DNA from: Agrocybe praecox
Taxonomy: Eukaryota > Basidiomycota > Agaricomycetes > Agaricales > Agrocybaceae
DNA: 64,000 nucleotides
NCBI GenBank assembly: GCA_964017145.1
Contig: OZ024843.1
Location: 4,048,443 to 4,112,442 of the forward strand
Direction of reading: 5' to 3'
Part shown: in pieces, positions 9,379-23,800 of the stretch
Numbering within the stretch: position 1 is the stretch's first letter
Layout of the letters: each line of letters begins with the position of its first letter
Position numbers and translations under genes: made by a program
Notes under the pieces: model-generated
What the model was told of the DNA's origin: nothing
The model's input: only the letters and a program-made list of their open reading frames with translations
The model's database searches: none

Positions 9379-12104
9379 TGTAAGCCCACTCTATTTCCGA
9401 AACTTCCCAACTGATGACATCATCTCACTGTAGAGGACCTAATTATAGAACGAAGGTCTCCCTCATTGACAGCAAGTGGACCACATCCAAAGGTAAAAGA
9501 AAGATAAAAAAGATCGTACTCCCGTAAAAAGTAAATTAAATAAGCAATTTATATCGTAGTAATACTTAGTGATAGTACACTACCATTTAATTATAATCAT
9601 CTTACTTACATTTTCAAGTTGCGCTTGTGCTCGCTTATGTCGCGCTGATGCTCGCTCGCGCTAAAAGATGTGTGCCCGATGAGTATACCCCACAACCGGC
9701 GGGGGTAGCTCGCTCGTCACTTCTGATTCCGAGTAGCTGTCCGAACAATGTACGAATGAATATCGTTGTTAGTACGCTGATGTACTGTGCCTAACTTTCA
9801 TATGTACCATACTGTATATTTTGTGAAGGATATCTTAAATTGTTACAATGAGCCATCGTCGAAAAGCCGGCCTTCTTGAAAACCTCCGTCTTTAGATGAG
9901 CGAAAAATACTCAGGGGGAAATGAGCTAAAATAACAGTACCAAGATTCGTCGTGTTTGATCCAGAAGGAAAGCCAGTAAATGTAAGTCTAAGGAGGAAGA
10001 GAAGGGGGACATTCATATTTATGGGTTGTCGTCAAACATGTTCAAACACCTTACACCTTCAACGGCATGCATGCAGTCCAGTGCCTGCCTGACCAATCTA
10101 TTAACTGGGACAGAGTAGATTAGATAACACGCAGAACTAATGGCATAAAATATATAGCCGAACACATTCAAGTCGTCCCTTCAATGGAATCACCAATTCT
10201 TCAGGTTGCTGAACTCGACGCGTTCTCGAGCTATCCGTTTAACTCAGAGCCATTCACTTGATCCAGAAAGATCGAGCCGTAGTGGTAATTCCGACGGTTA
10301 ATACTTACTTATTAATATCAGTTCCATTTGGCTACTAAACCCTTTGCCGGGGAGACTTTTGCAGATTGTTTCTACTGCATACAAGTTTTTTCAGAGCATG
10401 GCGATGTCATTCGAATAATTCGTTGCATTCTAGAGTCAATTTCATTCGCAGTACAAATAAATGCAGATTTCCATGAACATCGGACAGCGCCTACTGTCAG
10501 AGCATGAGTAAATTCTGTTTAGACTTTCTAGCGACACCATATGACCCGAAGAAAATGTTTCCCGAAAGTACGGTATATACACGGGTACTCGGAACCACCC
10601 TTCTTTGTCTGTTTTGAGACCTGAACTTGCTCTCCCGTACTGCATCAACGCTCCTGCAATGCCAGATTCTTCGAAAAGTGCAGACAGACTAAAAATGACA
10701 AGCTCAAAATTGCACGTTTGTTCATTTTTAGAATTGGGAATCCTGCAATACGCGTAATAAATCGAACCCGGTAATATGGTGCAAGACACATCAAGGGAAT
10801 TTTCAGTTTGATAATGGTGGGATCTCTACATCCCATAGACCCCATCGTATCGGTATCACAATGTACTCGGAATTACATTCCAGAAGTTCTTGATGATGGA
10901 GTGTTGGGCCACCAGATGATTTATTTTTATTTTTAGGATCGTTAAGTTGATGGTTAATCGGATCCTCAGTAAGATCATACAAAAATCCATTAAGTCACCA
11001 ATCCGAGAAGTTCCCTCAAATACAAGTTTTTCAAAACAAAACAAAAAAAGAAATCCCAGAAGTTTCATCTAATGCATGTGTCACTAAGCATGAGGCCTCA
11101 TGCTACATGCTTCATGATTCGTTATAAGGATAAGACGGTGTTGCAAAGAATAAGTTTCGCACGCTTAAATTATACTGAATTGCAAGCAGTAAAATGTTCA
11201 ACATTCAAAGCAAGGATCATTCAAATACACCGTCAGTGCCGAATAATCCATCAGATGATGAAAAGAAACTTATGATTCAAGTACTAGTTGAACGAACATA
11301 CAGGATGAGAGTAATGTAAACCCTGGCAGAGTGCACTGTCACAACTGCAGTAATCAACTATGGTCCGAATCGGAGAGTCCTTTTAAAGATTCACAGAGCA
11401 ATAGAATTGGCAAGGCGCGCTTATCTATAATCCTTTCACTAGGCTTGTCGTCCGTCGGCGCCTAAAATGAATGTGCCGAGACGGCAGGACGTGACCGGCA
11501 GATTCGTATCCGTGGGCCGTGATGACAGCAAATCTGATTTAAGTCGACACTCGGGCTGCAAGGTCCGAGTGCCGGTCTCTGCCGTTGATGCATGACGCAA
11601 TTTACAATCTTAGACTGATATAATCTGACTCCGACTTCATTTTATGAAACACCCAGAACAATGCATGGCGATGTCTTCAACTTTGAGAGTAGGCCCACTA
11701 ATAATATGTGTGTTAATCGATGTTTTGGGTACTCTTCATGTAGGATCGACAGCGACACCGGTGCTTTTTGTAAACTACAGGAATATTCAATCCCATTTAG
11801 GCTGTGCAGCAATGCGAGCAAGGAATCCACGGCATCGCTTATTTCGCGTCTTGACTCTTTGGGTTTCAAGGGAGAGAATCCAAAGACACACGTAACTGAC
11901 AGGAAAAACGAGAAACCAACGCCTTGCATAAACAAGCGTCGGTGCCGTAGCTCCTCAGACTAGGAACTATATATGTAGGTTTGAAACGGTGAATCTGTCA
12001 GGCATTTTTCGTTGTAAATTAGGAAACTAATCTTTCCAACAGACCGTTTCTTCTACTTTCGGACTCTGCGTGTGGAGAAGCTGCCATAAATTGCGCTGGT
12101 AACG
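9379..12104. other. Gene-poor stretch
   Basis: No gene model supported. A tract at 9620-9662 repeats GCTCGCT-like units. A minus-strand frame at 10442-10789 (with KEGWFRVPVYIPYFRET) and a minus-strand frame at 11642-11935 look slightly protein-like, but they lack a recognisable family or neighbouring exons and each overlaps a competing frame on the other strand. Confidence 0.35.
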
Positions 12105-12622
12105 ATGATTCGCAATCTGCGCAGCCCCTTTACGATTCGGTTGTTGTTGGTCTGGCACCGGCACTATTCGATTACCAAAACCTCGACATTGCGTTCAGAA
12201 AGCAAATTATATTCAAATAGCAGACAATTTAAATTGGGACCAGGCGCATTCGTTACCCTCGGGAATGCGAGCGGTGTGACCGCTCATGCGATAGGTAAAT
12301 CGACGAAGGAAGTTTTCCAGATGGTGATTAACGATTTCACCAACGAGGAAATACGCAGTCGTCATGACGGATTCAATGCTGCTGAAATTGGAATGCAACA
12401 TAATCCCAGGCAATTTCGAAAGGGGCAGGGGACGATTGTCGTGATTGGCGACGACGCGGAAGTAGACCTTGGCGATGGAGCTCTCGAGCTCGGTTTATGG
12501 AGAGTCCTCGGTAAGATTTTTCGCTGTTTTTGTTTTCGTGATTTTCTCCCAGTTTAGGTTTTCCATCGTTGCGCCTCGTTGCGCATGCCAATCCGGACAC
12601 CATTCCCTCTTTTGGAAGATGA
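12105..12622 (+). CDS. Hypothetical small protein with an internal repeat, possibly mitochondrial
   Basis: Two exons: ATG at 12105 to 12510, a 47-bp intron with donor gtaaga and acceptor tttag, then 12558-12622 ending PDTIPSFGR-stop; about 150 residues. The N-terminal 45 residues are rich in Arg, Ser and Thr with no acidic residue until position 28 or so, which resembles a mitochondrial presequence (inference). The body contains two similar blocks about 62 residues apart, RQFKLGPGAFVTLGNASGV and RQFRKGQGTIVVIGDDAEV, so the protein seems to hold an internal duplication. I do not recognise the family. A competing minus-strand frame at 12373-12648 has no such structure. Moderate-to-low certainty that it is expressed. 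Confidence 0.35.
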
Positions 12623-15600
12623 AGCGCAAGCTTGGAAATGCCGATCATTTCTAATGTAAGTTACTGGTTGCTAATCAAGGATCTTCGGCCTATTTTTGAT
12701 TGCTTTTAGTAAAACAGGGAAGTATCGTGCAGGCGATGAGAATCGTGCGCGAGTTGTTTCACCTGAATCAAAACATTAGCTGATTTCGTGGAAAGCCTCA
12801 TCTAAAGACATTATAGAGATAAATTCAGAAATGTGGATTTCGACAAAAATCATGCTAGTCTTATCAGTAAATGCAAGAGGTTACAACAGGTACTGATTCT
12901 AAGATGATTGCTAATCCTAATCCTATCTATAACTAAGCGCGTTAAAGCGTCTGAAGAAGTCTGGAGCTGCGAAGAAAATGACATGACATTATACAATTTC
13001 CGATTGTACCGCAAGTAAGCAATGTGTCATTTCAGTTGCGCGAATTTCGTTCTTTCATTCCATCACCGCACATCTAAATCCGCAATCGCATATAAGCCCC
13101 AATTACACACTGTCAGTCAATGCCAATGTTCCTTACGTTGACGAACAGCGATTTCGATTGCAAATCATTGCCAAAAATAAAATAGCAAATATCAGAGCCG
13201 GATGTGTTCCTTCCCTGCGTAACTGACATCGTGTAAATGCTTACCAAATTTTAACAAAGATTTTACAATGGGAAATTTTCCTGCAGAAGATGATTTGCAT
13301 ACAAGGTTCCTCACACATGGAGCTCCGGTTACTGTAAAGAAGAAATCCGCATCGTTGTACTGCTATAATAGGGCATAGCGCCGACACATGGTGCGGAGCT
13401 TTCTCCCGCATCCTACGCTACTAATTAGTTCTTCTTCTGTGTCGGAAATGACTCCGCTCATTTATCTTTCTGTTTTGAGAAATTTCAAGTTTGGTTTCCT
13501 GCGGTGTTAAAATCGAAGTCATATCAATAGGATTTCTGTGAAAGGATTGTAACGACTTGGAGAAGGGTATCTATATTCATTTTCCGACGCACAGGGATCA
13601 TTCGATAATCTTCTTCAGCCACACTCATCCTCGATCGTAATCAGCAGGTCAATTATACTGTCAATCTACCTGCAGCCATGAAACCCGTCGACGACTCTTT
13701 GAACTAGAGGGTTATTCTTGGTCAATATTCACAGGTTCGAGCAATCCTTTGTGTGGATCACACCACTGACACCTCGCTACTCTATCTAACTTTAAAAATC
13801 TCAATGATGATTGCTCCTCCTCTCCGCTCTATTCCACTCATTGAATTGAACAGAACATAGCACATTAAGTATCAGTTTGAAAGGTTCCGATTTCTATTTT
13901 AAGGGTAGTGCAAATCACGACGTGATACCCGGCGAACAATCTGGAATGCCGAGACCCTGGGCAAGGCCATAGGCACCGAAAGGCGAGTCTAACCCACCTT
14001 GTACATATGTATCGAAGTTATGTATGTACCCCTTACGTTTTTCTCTCACTGGACGATCAGCACATGGTGCCTTTTCACTCATCCCATGGCCGAATGCTTA
14101 CATGTGGTGTGCTTGTCTGAATCGGATTGCCTCCGATTGCTTGTCAGTAAATATTAATGATTGTTGGAGTAGATACTGACTAGGACGCGATATTAAAATC
14201 CTAGTCCCGTTTGGCAGGAGGTCCCTTGCGGCAAGCCAGCGCGAATCCGTCTTTTAAAGTTACATCATGATCAACGTCGAGCGGGCGAGGCTTAATAGCC
14301 ACATACCCGTGCCGCAGCGGAAGTAAAAGGTACGAATGGGATTGAAGAAGTTTCAGAGTGGAGCTTTAAACTTATGTCAGCGTGTGGCATACCGTCGCTC
14401 TTACTGTATTTGCATTGATCTCTCTCTCACACACAGTGAAGTCAAAAATCTGTACTGCTAGGGGTCACCGTTTAGAGCGAAGGTCTATAAATAGCACATA
14501 GTACATATAGTACGATCATATGCAGAATTCGTGACTCCCACCGAGCTACCGGTTTTCAGAGCAATTCCAAGAACCTGATGACTTCGAAGGGATACACATC
14601 CTTAAAATACAACGGTCACAAGTTGCGATTTGAGGGTACAAACGAATATAAGTATCCCCTACCGGAGTGCAAGCACGGATCCAGTGCCTTCACTTACCAT
14701 CGAGTGGGTACGTGGCCAAGTGCTTAATAGCTGAAGCTGGAAAGAAAACAAGCTATACGTCCTCTATACCGATGGGGGTGAGGAGAGCCTGTATATATTT
14801 GCCAAGGAGGATATTCATACTTCCAGACTCGGCCATGATTCACACTCGAGAATCATGTCGGACCGGAATCTTTCTCTAATCGTCTTCTGATTCTCACGAC
14901 CACAGCAGTCATCTCATATCAATGCAGAAATCAAGCTCACGTATCCTGAGACGCAGATATGTATATCCCGTACCTGGTCATTCTATTCCAGGAAGGAAAA
15001 AATACATTATTCACCGGTGAAGGCGACATTAACGGGTCAGTGACCTTCTCCTGTGTGGATGGATTTCTCAGCCAATAAGTACTGGGACGCTCATTATTAA
15101 TCCCATTATTGAGCACCACACTCCGGGAATCACGTTCAGAATATTTTGCCTAAATCGTGATAATGAATGAATAATCCAGCAGAACGTTGGCTTAACTTTA
15201 AGACTGACCATCAGCGACAACAACGGCGACTACGCTTGTTCAACTGACCGGGATAATGATGTGGTGAGCTACTGCGATTTCCTCGAGGTAGGAACAAGAA
15301 ACTTGAGGGTCTGGGATTTCACCCTGTGCGGTGCATTTTGCATGCAGGAAATCCAGGCGGCACTAAGGATTAGATGACACGGATCGTCGTCCACCGTCAG
15401 AATGCCGTGATATTTGGAAGAAGTTTAAGTTTCGAGTTGCCCAGAGATAACCATCTTGTAGGATCCCTCACCGTGGACCCCTTTTTGAGAGCCCACAATA
15501 ATCTCAGAGCGTCCTCTTGCCAAGTGGTAGCAAACTATCCAGTTCCCGTCCTACCATTGTCCTTAATCCTCCCAACCAAACGTGGATCACCTAGTCATAT

Positions 15601-17364
15601 TCAAATTCCCGTATGCCTCGGGAATCGGTAACCTAGATTGAGCGAGGTCGGTATTCTAGTCCTTTCTACTAGTGACGCCTAAGTCAAAATAGCAGATAAG
15701 CAATCGAGAAGTTAAATATTTAGCCTTTTTATTTTCACTTCTTTCGTCATTGAAGAAGGAAGAAAAAGTTCTGCATGGAATTCTGATAGGTCTTGCTCCT
15801 TGCATTATTATGCACAGATACTGGGACACTAAGAGTAAATACTAAGCACTAAGTAATGATCCCGTTCCTTTAGGACTTGTAGTATTCAGTACGTGGGGCG
15901 TATAGATAGTATTGCCGACTACATTGCCGCCGCATACCGCAAAGTTAATGACCCAAACTAAATGCTCATCTCCGCGTCGATTACTGCCTAGAGGCATAAA
16001 TGATATATTTCGCAACCTTCAGAACCGTGCGGCATTCTTGCGGTGTTCAAAGTCAAACTGAGCATGAGTCTCGGAGAAGCGATTAGAATACCGAAGGTCA
16101 GAACAGACCGCGGCCGGCGTTCTACCGTAGTACAACGCCAGTACCATTATCTCCCCGTTATCTTACACTTCGTAACAGAAACGTTTCTGTACGTAGTCTT
16201 ACTACTTGTACTTATGCATTAACGTTCAGAGGCTGTGAGAATTGATGTTAAGTCCTCAGTATGCCATAACAGCATGATTTTCTATGCAAAGATCGTGCAA
16301 GCGACACTTTGTCAGGTTGTACGACTCTCAAGTTCCGCAGTAGTACGGCGATTGTCATCGAATTAAGGAAGGGTGATGCGTAAAGCACCGTCCTTATGAT
16401 AGCCTATTTCATTGAGATCTTCACCTTCGGTTTAATCACCGAGTCCCCGATACCAAAAGTCATTTAGAGACTGTTCATTTAAATCTTAAAAACGCGAGGC
16501 AGCTCGAAAGGTTAATCGATTAATGGTAATATCCGCGGCTGCCTGACAAGAGAAATAAGGCATACTTTCGGTCATCAGAAGTGCATTTAGAGCAAGTGTG
16601 GTTAGTCTGTTGGCACTTGCTTTTGTGCGCCTGAGTATACGACTCGGACTACAGGTATTTGCATGATCCTAATGGCATCTTCAATAGTGCGTACCGCCTA
16701 CTCTGAAATGGCTTCACGGAAAAGGTAGGAATCCTAGAGAGGGCGAGGTGGGACAGTGCGATCGATTAACTACACAGACGTCAGCTCGCTGAGCCCAGCT
16801 AACCCAGCTAAGTCAATAAGTTTGCGATCCTCACATCCCAGGTCAAAGGATCAACCGTGCATGCACGGGTACTACTCACATATAGTACTCTTATTTACTT
16901 ATAGTAATCCATATCCACGTAGCATCCATATCCACGTAGCATCCATATCCACGTAGCATCCATGACACATAATTCGCGCTGTCAGTTACTTCAAAAGAGG
17001 CTGATTTAATGTCAATCAGGTTATCGAAGCCAGTCTGCCTTCAGCCTACGGCATACACATGCGTGCATGGCTGGCTAAGTCACGACCCAATTACTTAAAA
17101 CTCTATATATAACTAAAAGCTAGCAGCACCATGGGCTGCGTGCCACCAAGGAATCTCTAGTAAATAGGAAATTCCCTTTGTAGCTCATGTACGTATTACG
17201 AGCTCCCACTAAGTCGTACTCGTACTTCGTATCCCCGAGAATGCAGGGCTAAACCACAACCATATGAGCAGTACTGCGAATCATTTGAGAGATCGATGAT
17301 CAACATCATTGACTCATAGGCCTCCTCTCAATGATAATGGTAATAAGAAACGTCGTTAAGAGGG
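12623..17364. other. Gene-poor stretch with possible decayed coding pieces
   Basis: No intact gene. Two neighbouring places look like broken protein sequence on the plus strand: about 14578-14724 (MTSKGYTSLKYNGHKLRFEG through HRVGTWPSA-stop) followed after a shift by 14746-14880 (KLYVLYTDGGEESLYIF, ending SLIVF-stop); and about 15185-15373 followed by 15374-15631. None could be assigned to a family. The rest looks like random-composition intergenic DNA. Confidence 0.3.
16907..16965. repeat. 17-bp tandem repeat, three units plus a partial unit
   Basis: The unit atccatatccacgtagc is repeated exactly at 16907-16923, 16924-16940 and 16941-16957, followed by a partial copy. It lies in gene-poor DNA. 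Confidence 0.95.
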
Positions 17365-17811
17365 TTAGACAACGCCCCCGCGGCAAAACCATAGGTAAAG
17401 TAGCACATACAGAGCTTGTCGCGGGAAGTAGGGCCGCAGTTTACGCACACAGCTCGATCGACAGGAAGAATCCTTAGATAAACACTTGAGGAATCCAAAA
17501 ACACATATTGGGATGCCTTGGATGTGCAAGGCCTTGAGGACTCGACGCACAGCAATTGCAACCGTGGTGATTGACGCTCGTCCCAATATTCTGGGTCGTT
17601 CGTTGAGTAGCCCCTTAGGTTTGCATTGAAACCGAAGAATAATTCTGCAATGCACGATCAAGCATCTGGTATGTATCTTCACACTAGTCTTGCATCCAAA
17701 TGTTACGCCACGCTCTTTCAAGTAACAAAAAGTACTTACGAACGTCTCCCACCCCGCGGACAAGCCTCTAATCCAATCAGAAGTTCGAAAATCTGATTCG
17801 TGAAGCCTCAT
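17365..17811 (-). pseudogene. Nucleotidyltransferase-like relic
   Basis: The minus-strand frame contains AIAVRRVLKALHIQGIPICV followed by FGFLKCLSKDSS. This resembles the opening of a protein family common in Agaricomycetes, in which a helix is followed by a VFGSLACxLYGNxRxPxDVD-type nucleotidyltransferase motif. Here the Ser of FGS is Phe and the acidic PND-DVD part is absent or frame-shifted (CRSSCVRKL instead), so catalytic residues are lost. A possible intron (gtaagtact to gactag) occurs near 17670-17730. The family assignment is from memory of the motif and is tentative; the frame could also be chance. Confidence 0.3.
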
Positions 17812-20800
17812 AAGGATCCCTGTCCTCTATCAGCGCATGAAACGAGGATCCGCTTGATCCACTCTAGTCTCTCCTGACTTGCGCGATCTATTAATCGCCG
17901 GTACACGTACCAATAGTCACCGGCCTCGTTAGTATTCTTTTCGTGAATGGGAATCGTCGTATCGAACGACATGTCGATATTGCCATTGAAGCGGGCTGAT
18001 CGGCTCTGGCGTCTGTAACGGTGATGAAGTTGAGTGAGGAGGCCGTATTACTTACGTGTGTCTCGCCGAGAAATCTTTCGTTCTTCGTTCTTTGTGCATC
18101 CTACTTTCTGCGTTGTAGATAAATATGGTGCAAGTGTCAGTTGAGGTGACAAATCCTCTGTAAGAGTGCTTAATCTAGCCAAAAGGGAGAATATCGAGGT
18201 GGAGCGAGTCATAGATGACCATGAAGCTGCGTCAGCACTGTAAGCTTTCAAGAAGACAGGCACTTAGTCATCGAAGGTACAAGAAGCAAAGAAGGACACG
18301 GCGACTTGTCAAGATAGCCGAAATAGGGATTTCCGGCACAAGTGTCCATCATGAATATTTGAATAGGCTCAGCCAGTAGGATCAACCTTGACGTTCTCGG
18401 AGGTAAGGGGGTGAAGGAGAAGACAAAGGCCCTTAAGCTCGTGACGAGTCACTTTTGTAGCTTGAGGCTATGTTGAGCGAGAGAGTGTGATAGGTTTCCA
18501 GTACTGCGGAGATGTGAGTGAGAAACCCGAGGATGTGAGATTTACGCAAGGTGAAGTTTAAGTGAAGGACGAGAGCAAAGAACTTCATATCGGGAAACCA
18601 ATACCAAGCTGTCCCTGTTTGTATCAAGTTTGTATCATCAGGTATGTAGATCATCAGGCACGTGGGAGAAGCTTCATCCACTTTATCAGATAACGGCCTG
18701 CTCATGCACCTTAGCTGGATTTATAGTTCTTCTATCCCAGTTCGATCAGGATTTTTTGTGCAAAGCATCAGTGATGTACGTACAGGATCACTGCGCTAGG
18801 CTGTACTATCTGATAAGGCTCAGAATAATGTCTGGCTCGCGTTCACACTCGGAGTAAATGGTCCATTGCATAAATTTTGAAGCGGGCGACAATGTCCTTC
18901 TCACCTAAACTTCGTAAAAAATAATCTATTTATGATACTAGTGCTGCGACGACGGTCATGGATGAAGCAACGTAAGTTCGGCAGGAGCCCGGTAACCCAA
19001 CGTCGTCTCACACATGTCCTATCATATCCGAATTGCTGACTGTACTCAATTAAACGTAAGTACAGATCCCCCCCGTACCCTGTTGTCTCCATTTAAAATA
19101 AGTGTATGTCATGTCAGTCGGGAGGTGTCACCAATAGTTTGGATCGAATTTACTTCTAAGTCTGATCAATCAACTGATACACATTATTTGGGTTCCGGAG
19201 CTTTCTATCCTTTCTTTGAGATACCTGTTGTCCCACCCATTCCACCAAGAACGGAAGTCGGCGATTTTTCATCTGGATATGGAATTTAAATCTGCAGAGA
19301 CTACTGCGTAACAAGCACAAAATCGACAGTTCGATTGAATTTATAATATGATGGACCTAACAAGGATATGACAAATAAACTAGTAATCATAATCCGCGCC
19401 AATAACTATTGCCCCTGTGTTTTGGATAAGCAGATGGTCATGATCAATGAACAAGGGTCGACAACATCAAAGATCATCGTTAATTCTTTTGGGATTCACG
19501 TGTCAACTCCTCCGCCAAAACGCTGCCGCTGCCGCAAATACATCATCACACGCGTCACCGCGTCACCTCCAATCCAATCAGTTTTTAGCAATGCACTGGC
19601 ATGCGTGGATCCTCTCAACAATCTTCGTGCCAATCCTCATGTCATTTTCCTGTTTTGTGTTTGTTTGTCTCCGGCGAAAGTAGCGTGCGGTGAGCTATAT
19701 GTTCGAAATGACTCTGTGAATTCTGTTGGTAGTACCGTGCATTCTATAGCAGGCTGTAGTAGCAGGATCACATTGCAGAAACCGTTCAACAAGTTGCGGC
19801 TTGCGGATTATCGTCCATATCAATCCACCCGCCAGGATTTCCAAAGTCTAAAAATATCTCTTCAACTCCGCATCCGCATCCGCATCCAAACAAAAGATTT
19901 ACCAAGGATTTTCGGTGTGCAAGTATATTTATAAGTAGCATACCAAAAGTTCGGATTCGAATGCGAGCCTGACGAAAACAGAGAGAACAAAGAGAACAGT
20001 TAAGTAAGGCTTGTTGTTTCATATTCCCATTGACTTGGAAAGGGACACTCACTCCAAAAAGATGAACAGCCTATGGGGTTAAATTAGAAAGAACATGCTG
20101 CGGATGATATTAATCAGCTGGAAAGCTATCGCTACTTGGTGTTGGAGAAGGAAGGGACGAGGTAGAGACGAGACAGCTTACGCATGTGGTGTGGTGTTAT
20201 GATCTTATGTTCTTCTAGCACCTACTTACCCTAGCGAGATGCATAGTAGACTCGGAAAGTGAGCCGACGAAATACGTACTGTACTAGGCGTAATCGTATG
20301 TACAGTCAAACCTGTCTTATCCCATAACCGTATAAAGCCATAACCTGCGTAATCCCATAGGTTTTTTTCCACCGAATCATCGGTTGAGGGCTATTATTTT
20401 GACCTGCAATAACCCATAACCTACAATAACCCATAGCTTTGGACGTCCACCGAGAGCTATGGGATAAGACAGGCTTGACTGTATCTGTAACTTTCCGCGG
20501 CAAGATGGGCGGCGTAATTTTGAAGCTTTGATGTGCTGATGATGGGATCGTCAGGGCTGTTATTGTCGACGAGCGAAAATCAGTAAATTTGGGCTATGTT
20601 TAGTGCTTACTTAGTCGAGTTTTGGCGGCCCTTAGATACGCGTGCTGTTCCGCGGTATCACTGCAAGCGCAAAGATGTCTTCCGAGAATCTTTATAATGA
20701 CCAAGAGTCCTGAATCAGGATTATTCATCCATTCATGAATATGAACCTCGAACCGTTTCACTAAAATAACTCGAGCGCCCATCTAGCTAACTCCTATTTG

Positions 20801-23800
20801 TTTTTGAACCCCTTCACAGGCTCTCTATGTTTGCTTGAAACTTCTCCCAAATTTTTTTTAGAGAAATAATGGTCAAATGACCGAGATCACCGTACTTCCC
20901 CGGCTTCTTCATGCTTCACATTCAACTCTGCTGACATAGAGCTATATGTATTATAGCTTTCTACGGGGCTCCGAGCTATTGATTAACGGGTACTTAAGTA
21001 TACGCCATAGTATTCTGTAGTATTCAAACGAACCTTCAATGAGAAATTTATGGACGGTTTGCCGTTGGAACGGGTATTTAAGTACATGCCATAGTGCCTT
21101 CAAAGGGAAGATTTTGGGTTTGAGGCCACTTGGATCCCACGTACTTACCATATTTCTGGCTTGACGTAAATATACAGTATAGTGGGAGGCCCAGCCTCGA
21201 CTCCACTGATCTATAGTTTACAACAATGATATCCTTAGCTTTAACAGTAGAAGCATTCAAGTTTGGCCAATTCTGGCCAGGATTTTTGCGGCAAAATTGA
21301 TCGCCGGCGGCAGTTTCGTTTTTCTGTGATTGAACTTTGCAGGATGGGTTGCACGTTCAGATAGCTAACCACCCCTTGATAGAACGAGTAAAAGTCATCA
21401 ATTCTAATCCCAAAACAAGAGGGTTTAAATTGACTTCCCTTCCTTGTACGTCGCTTTTACGTGTAAAGATAAAAATAGAACATCCGGGGTCGACAGAGTC
21501 TCCGTGTATAATATGACATATGTCCTTTTATCTCTTTGTATGATCAGGCCTGTTCGAGCAAAGGGAGTGCTAAGCCGCACAAAGGCTACAAGCTCCGCTC
21601 TCTGGGATATCCACATCTGAGGTGCTATCTTGGTCACGTTGAGATGGAATGGGCCGTTCTCCTGCGCGCTGTCACTGGCTGGTCTGTCGATGATCGTTAT
21701 GTGCATTCCTGGGTGCTTTTGGACAATTCCCTGTTCTGGTAGCTATAACTGTGGTCTGACCGGTTTAATCATGTGTGCTATAAAACCATCCTATGATCCC
21801 TCGCTTTCATGATACATACGAATTAGACCTTGGTAGTAGGGTATTCGGCTCAGGTACTTGAAAATGTACATCAAAATCGGATACGTCTTGAAGATTCTGA
21901 TTATCATTCACGTTCATTGACAGGTCTTATTCTCCTCTCTTTTCCCTCCCTCAAAGCCTCCTATTCTACTTATAGCACTATTCCACCGTCGCTCACTGAC
22001 ATGATTCCATTCAGAATAAAGCCTGACAAGTACCACCAGACGCCCAATCTTCAACTCTCAGCGCTTGATTAGCTTTGCCCTTCGAGTCTTAGGTACGTTT
22101 GTGCAAATCGTACATAGTTGCTTACATACTATTCACGCGACGCGACGAGATCTAAATATAGACCAACTTGGAATGAGCAGAGTTGGATATGAATTATCCC
22201 CGCATTCAATTTCAATTTCAAGTGGTTCGTTTGGTTTTTATTTTGCATCTCATCTTATCGCGTTTCGACGAGGTTGTTTGTCTGTTTGTCTGTCGGGACC
22301 TTGCGCTCCGAACTTACTCATCGACATCGACGTCATTTTTTTCTTGGGTCGGAACCTTGGATGGATGATGGAACCTTGAATAGCAATTAGTAGGGCCCCG
22401 ATAATGGAGGTAAATTGTACCTAATTAGCGGATTTGCGCGCCAGTGGCTCCAAGTTTTCGGGTTCGAGGAACTGTACCGCCTCCACAGTAGCTGGCAGAG
22501 ATTGGAAGGGTATGGCGAGGCGGCGGGACCTTGAAGCCCGGGACTACTAGGGCTAACTCACGACCTTATTCTTGTTCTTGTTATGATCTAATTTTCGATG
22601 AACAATCTAGAGTCCCTCGAGGTTCGGAGCGCTCGAGCGGTTAATAGCAGTTTAGTAGACCGTAGCGGTTCAGAGTTGGTTAACCATATTTCAAACATTT
22701 TGACAAATCCTAGACACACCCTGTACAAATTAACCCAAAAACTCGCTCAAAGGCCAATACACGCCGTCTCCAAAGTCCGTGACGCACGCGCTGTCGATCT
22801 TTTCGTCTTCTTTTTTCTCTTCGAGCGTCAACTAGTGACAGGACCGGGACCGACCGATCACCGCATCGGCGCCTCCCTATCATCGTGACTCGTCACTATC
22901 GTCGTAGCGCCGTAAACTCAATTGAATTGAATTGAGGTTTTTTTAAGAAAAGGAAGAAAAGGTAAGGAACGGCTTGGCGCTTACTGCGCTTTCGTGTGTG
23001 TGAGACGGAGTATTTTACTTGTATGTACTGTGGAATATGTATGTACCGTGACGTCGCACTTTACTTCGCGGCTTATGGATGTATCTTGACAAGTAAGTGC
23101 CCGGTGGGCGGGGGGATACAGCCGTTATGGGACTACATAGTAGTTACTATGCCCTGGCACTGGCACTGGGACTTTGGAGAGAATAATGTGTAGCTATAGT
23201 TGATGGATTTTAACGGATGTCAGTACGTTTTGCGCACGGATGGCGGTCACTGGTGGTGGATAATTAAATATGCATGCATGCAATCCATCTTTCAAGCTCG
23301 CGTTGATCCAGGCGGTTATTTACTTATTTGCCTACTATACGTAGTTAACATCTAACCCCATCGAATATCAAGAGTCTAGACGGATCTGCATCCGCGTCAG
23401 CGTCGTTGCGAGAGAGTAGTAACCAAGTCTTGCAAGAAAGGCAAGTAACACCCAAATTAAGTTAATCGTCCCCCCCCTTCAACGAAAATCGACACTGACA
23501 TATTGACCGACGCAGCCTTTTTCCTTTTTTATCGCTACTATGATTCCTGTTAGTGGATCCTAGTACTAGACTCACTACAGCTTAGTGCTAACTTGCAAAC
23601 CTATTAAGAATGCACTCTCAGCGGCCTGTATTTTTTTCACACCTGAGGCCTGAGATTCGGGTATTGAAGTTGTTTCGTCCGGAGTTCACCTTGTCGGGTG
23701 CAATTTATTAGTCGATAGATTCGAGGTAAGGTCTCTTTTATGAAAATCAATGGCCCGGGTGCTATGGTATGATTAATGTATGTTGATTAGTACGAGGTAT

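Noticed and set aside
9620..9662. GCTCGCT-rich tract considered as a regulatory array
   Set aside because: Irregular spacing and no neighbouring gene; likely simple sequence.
12373..12648. 91-codon minus-strand frame
   Set aside because: Antisense to the better-supported spliced model at 12105-12622.
19368..19934. 188-codon plus-strand frame
   Set aside because: No family resemblance, no promoter or splice context, and composition varies along it as expected for chance.
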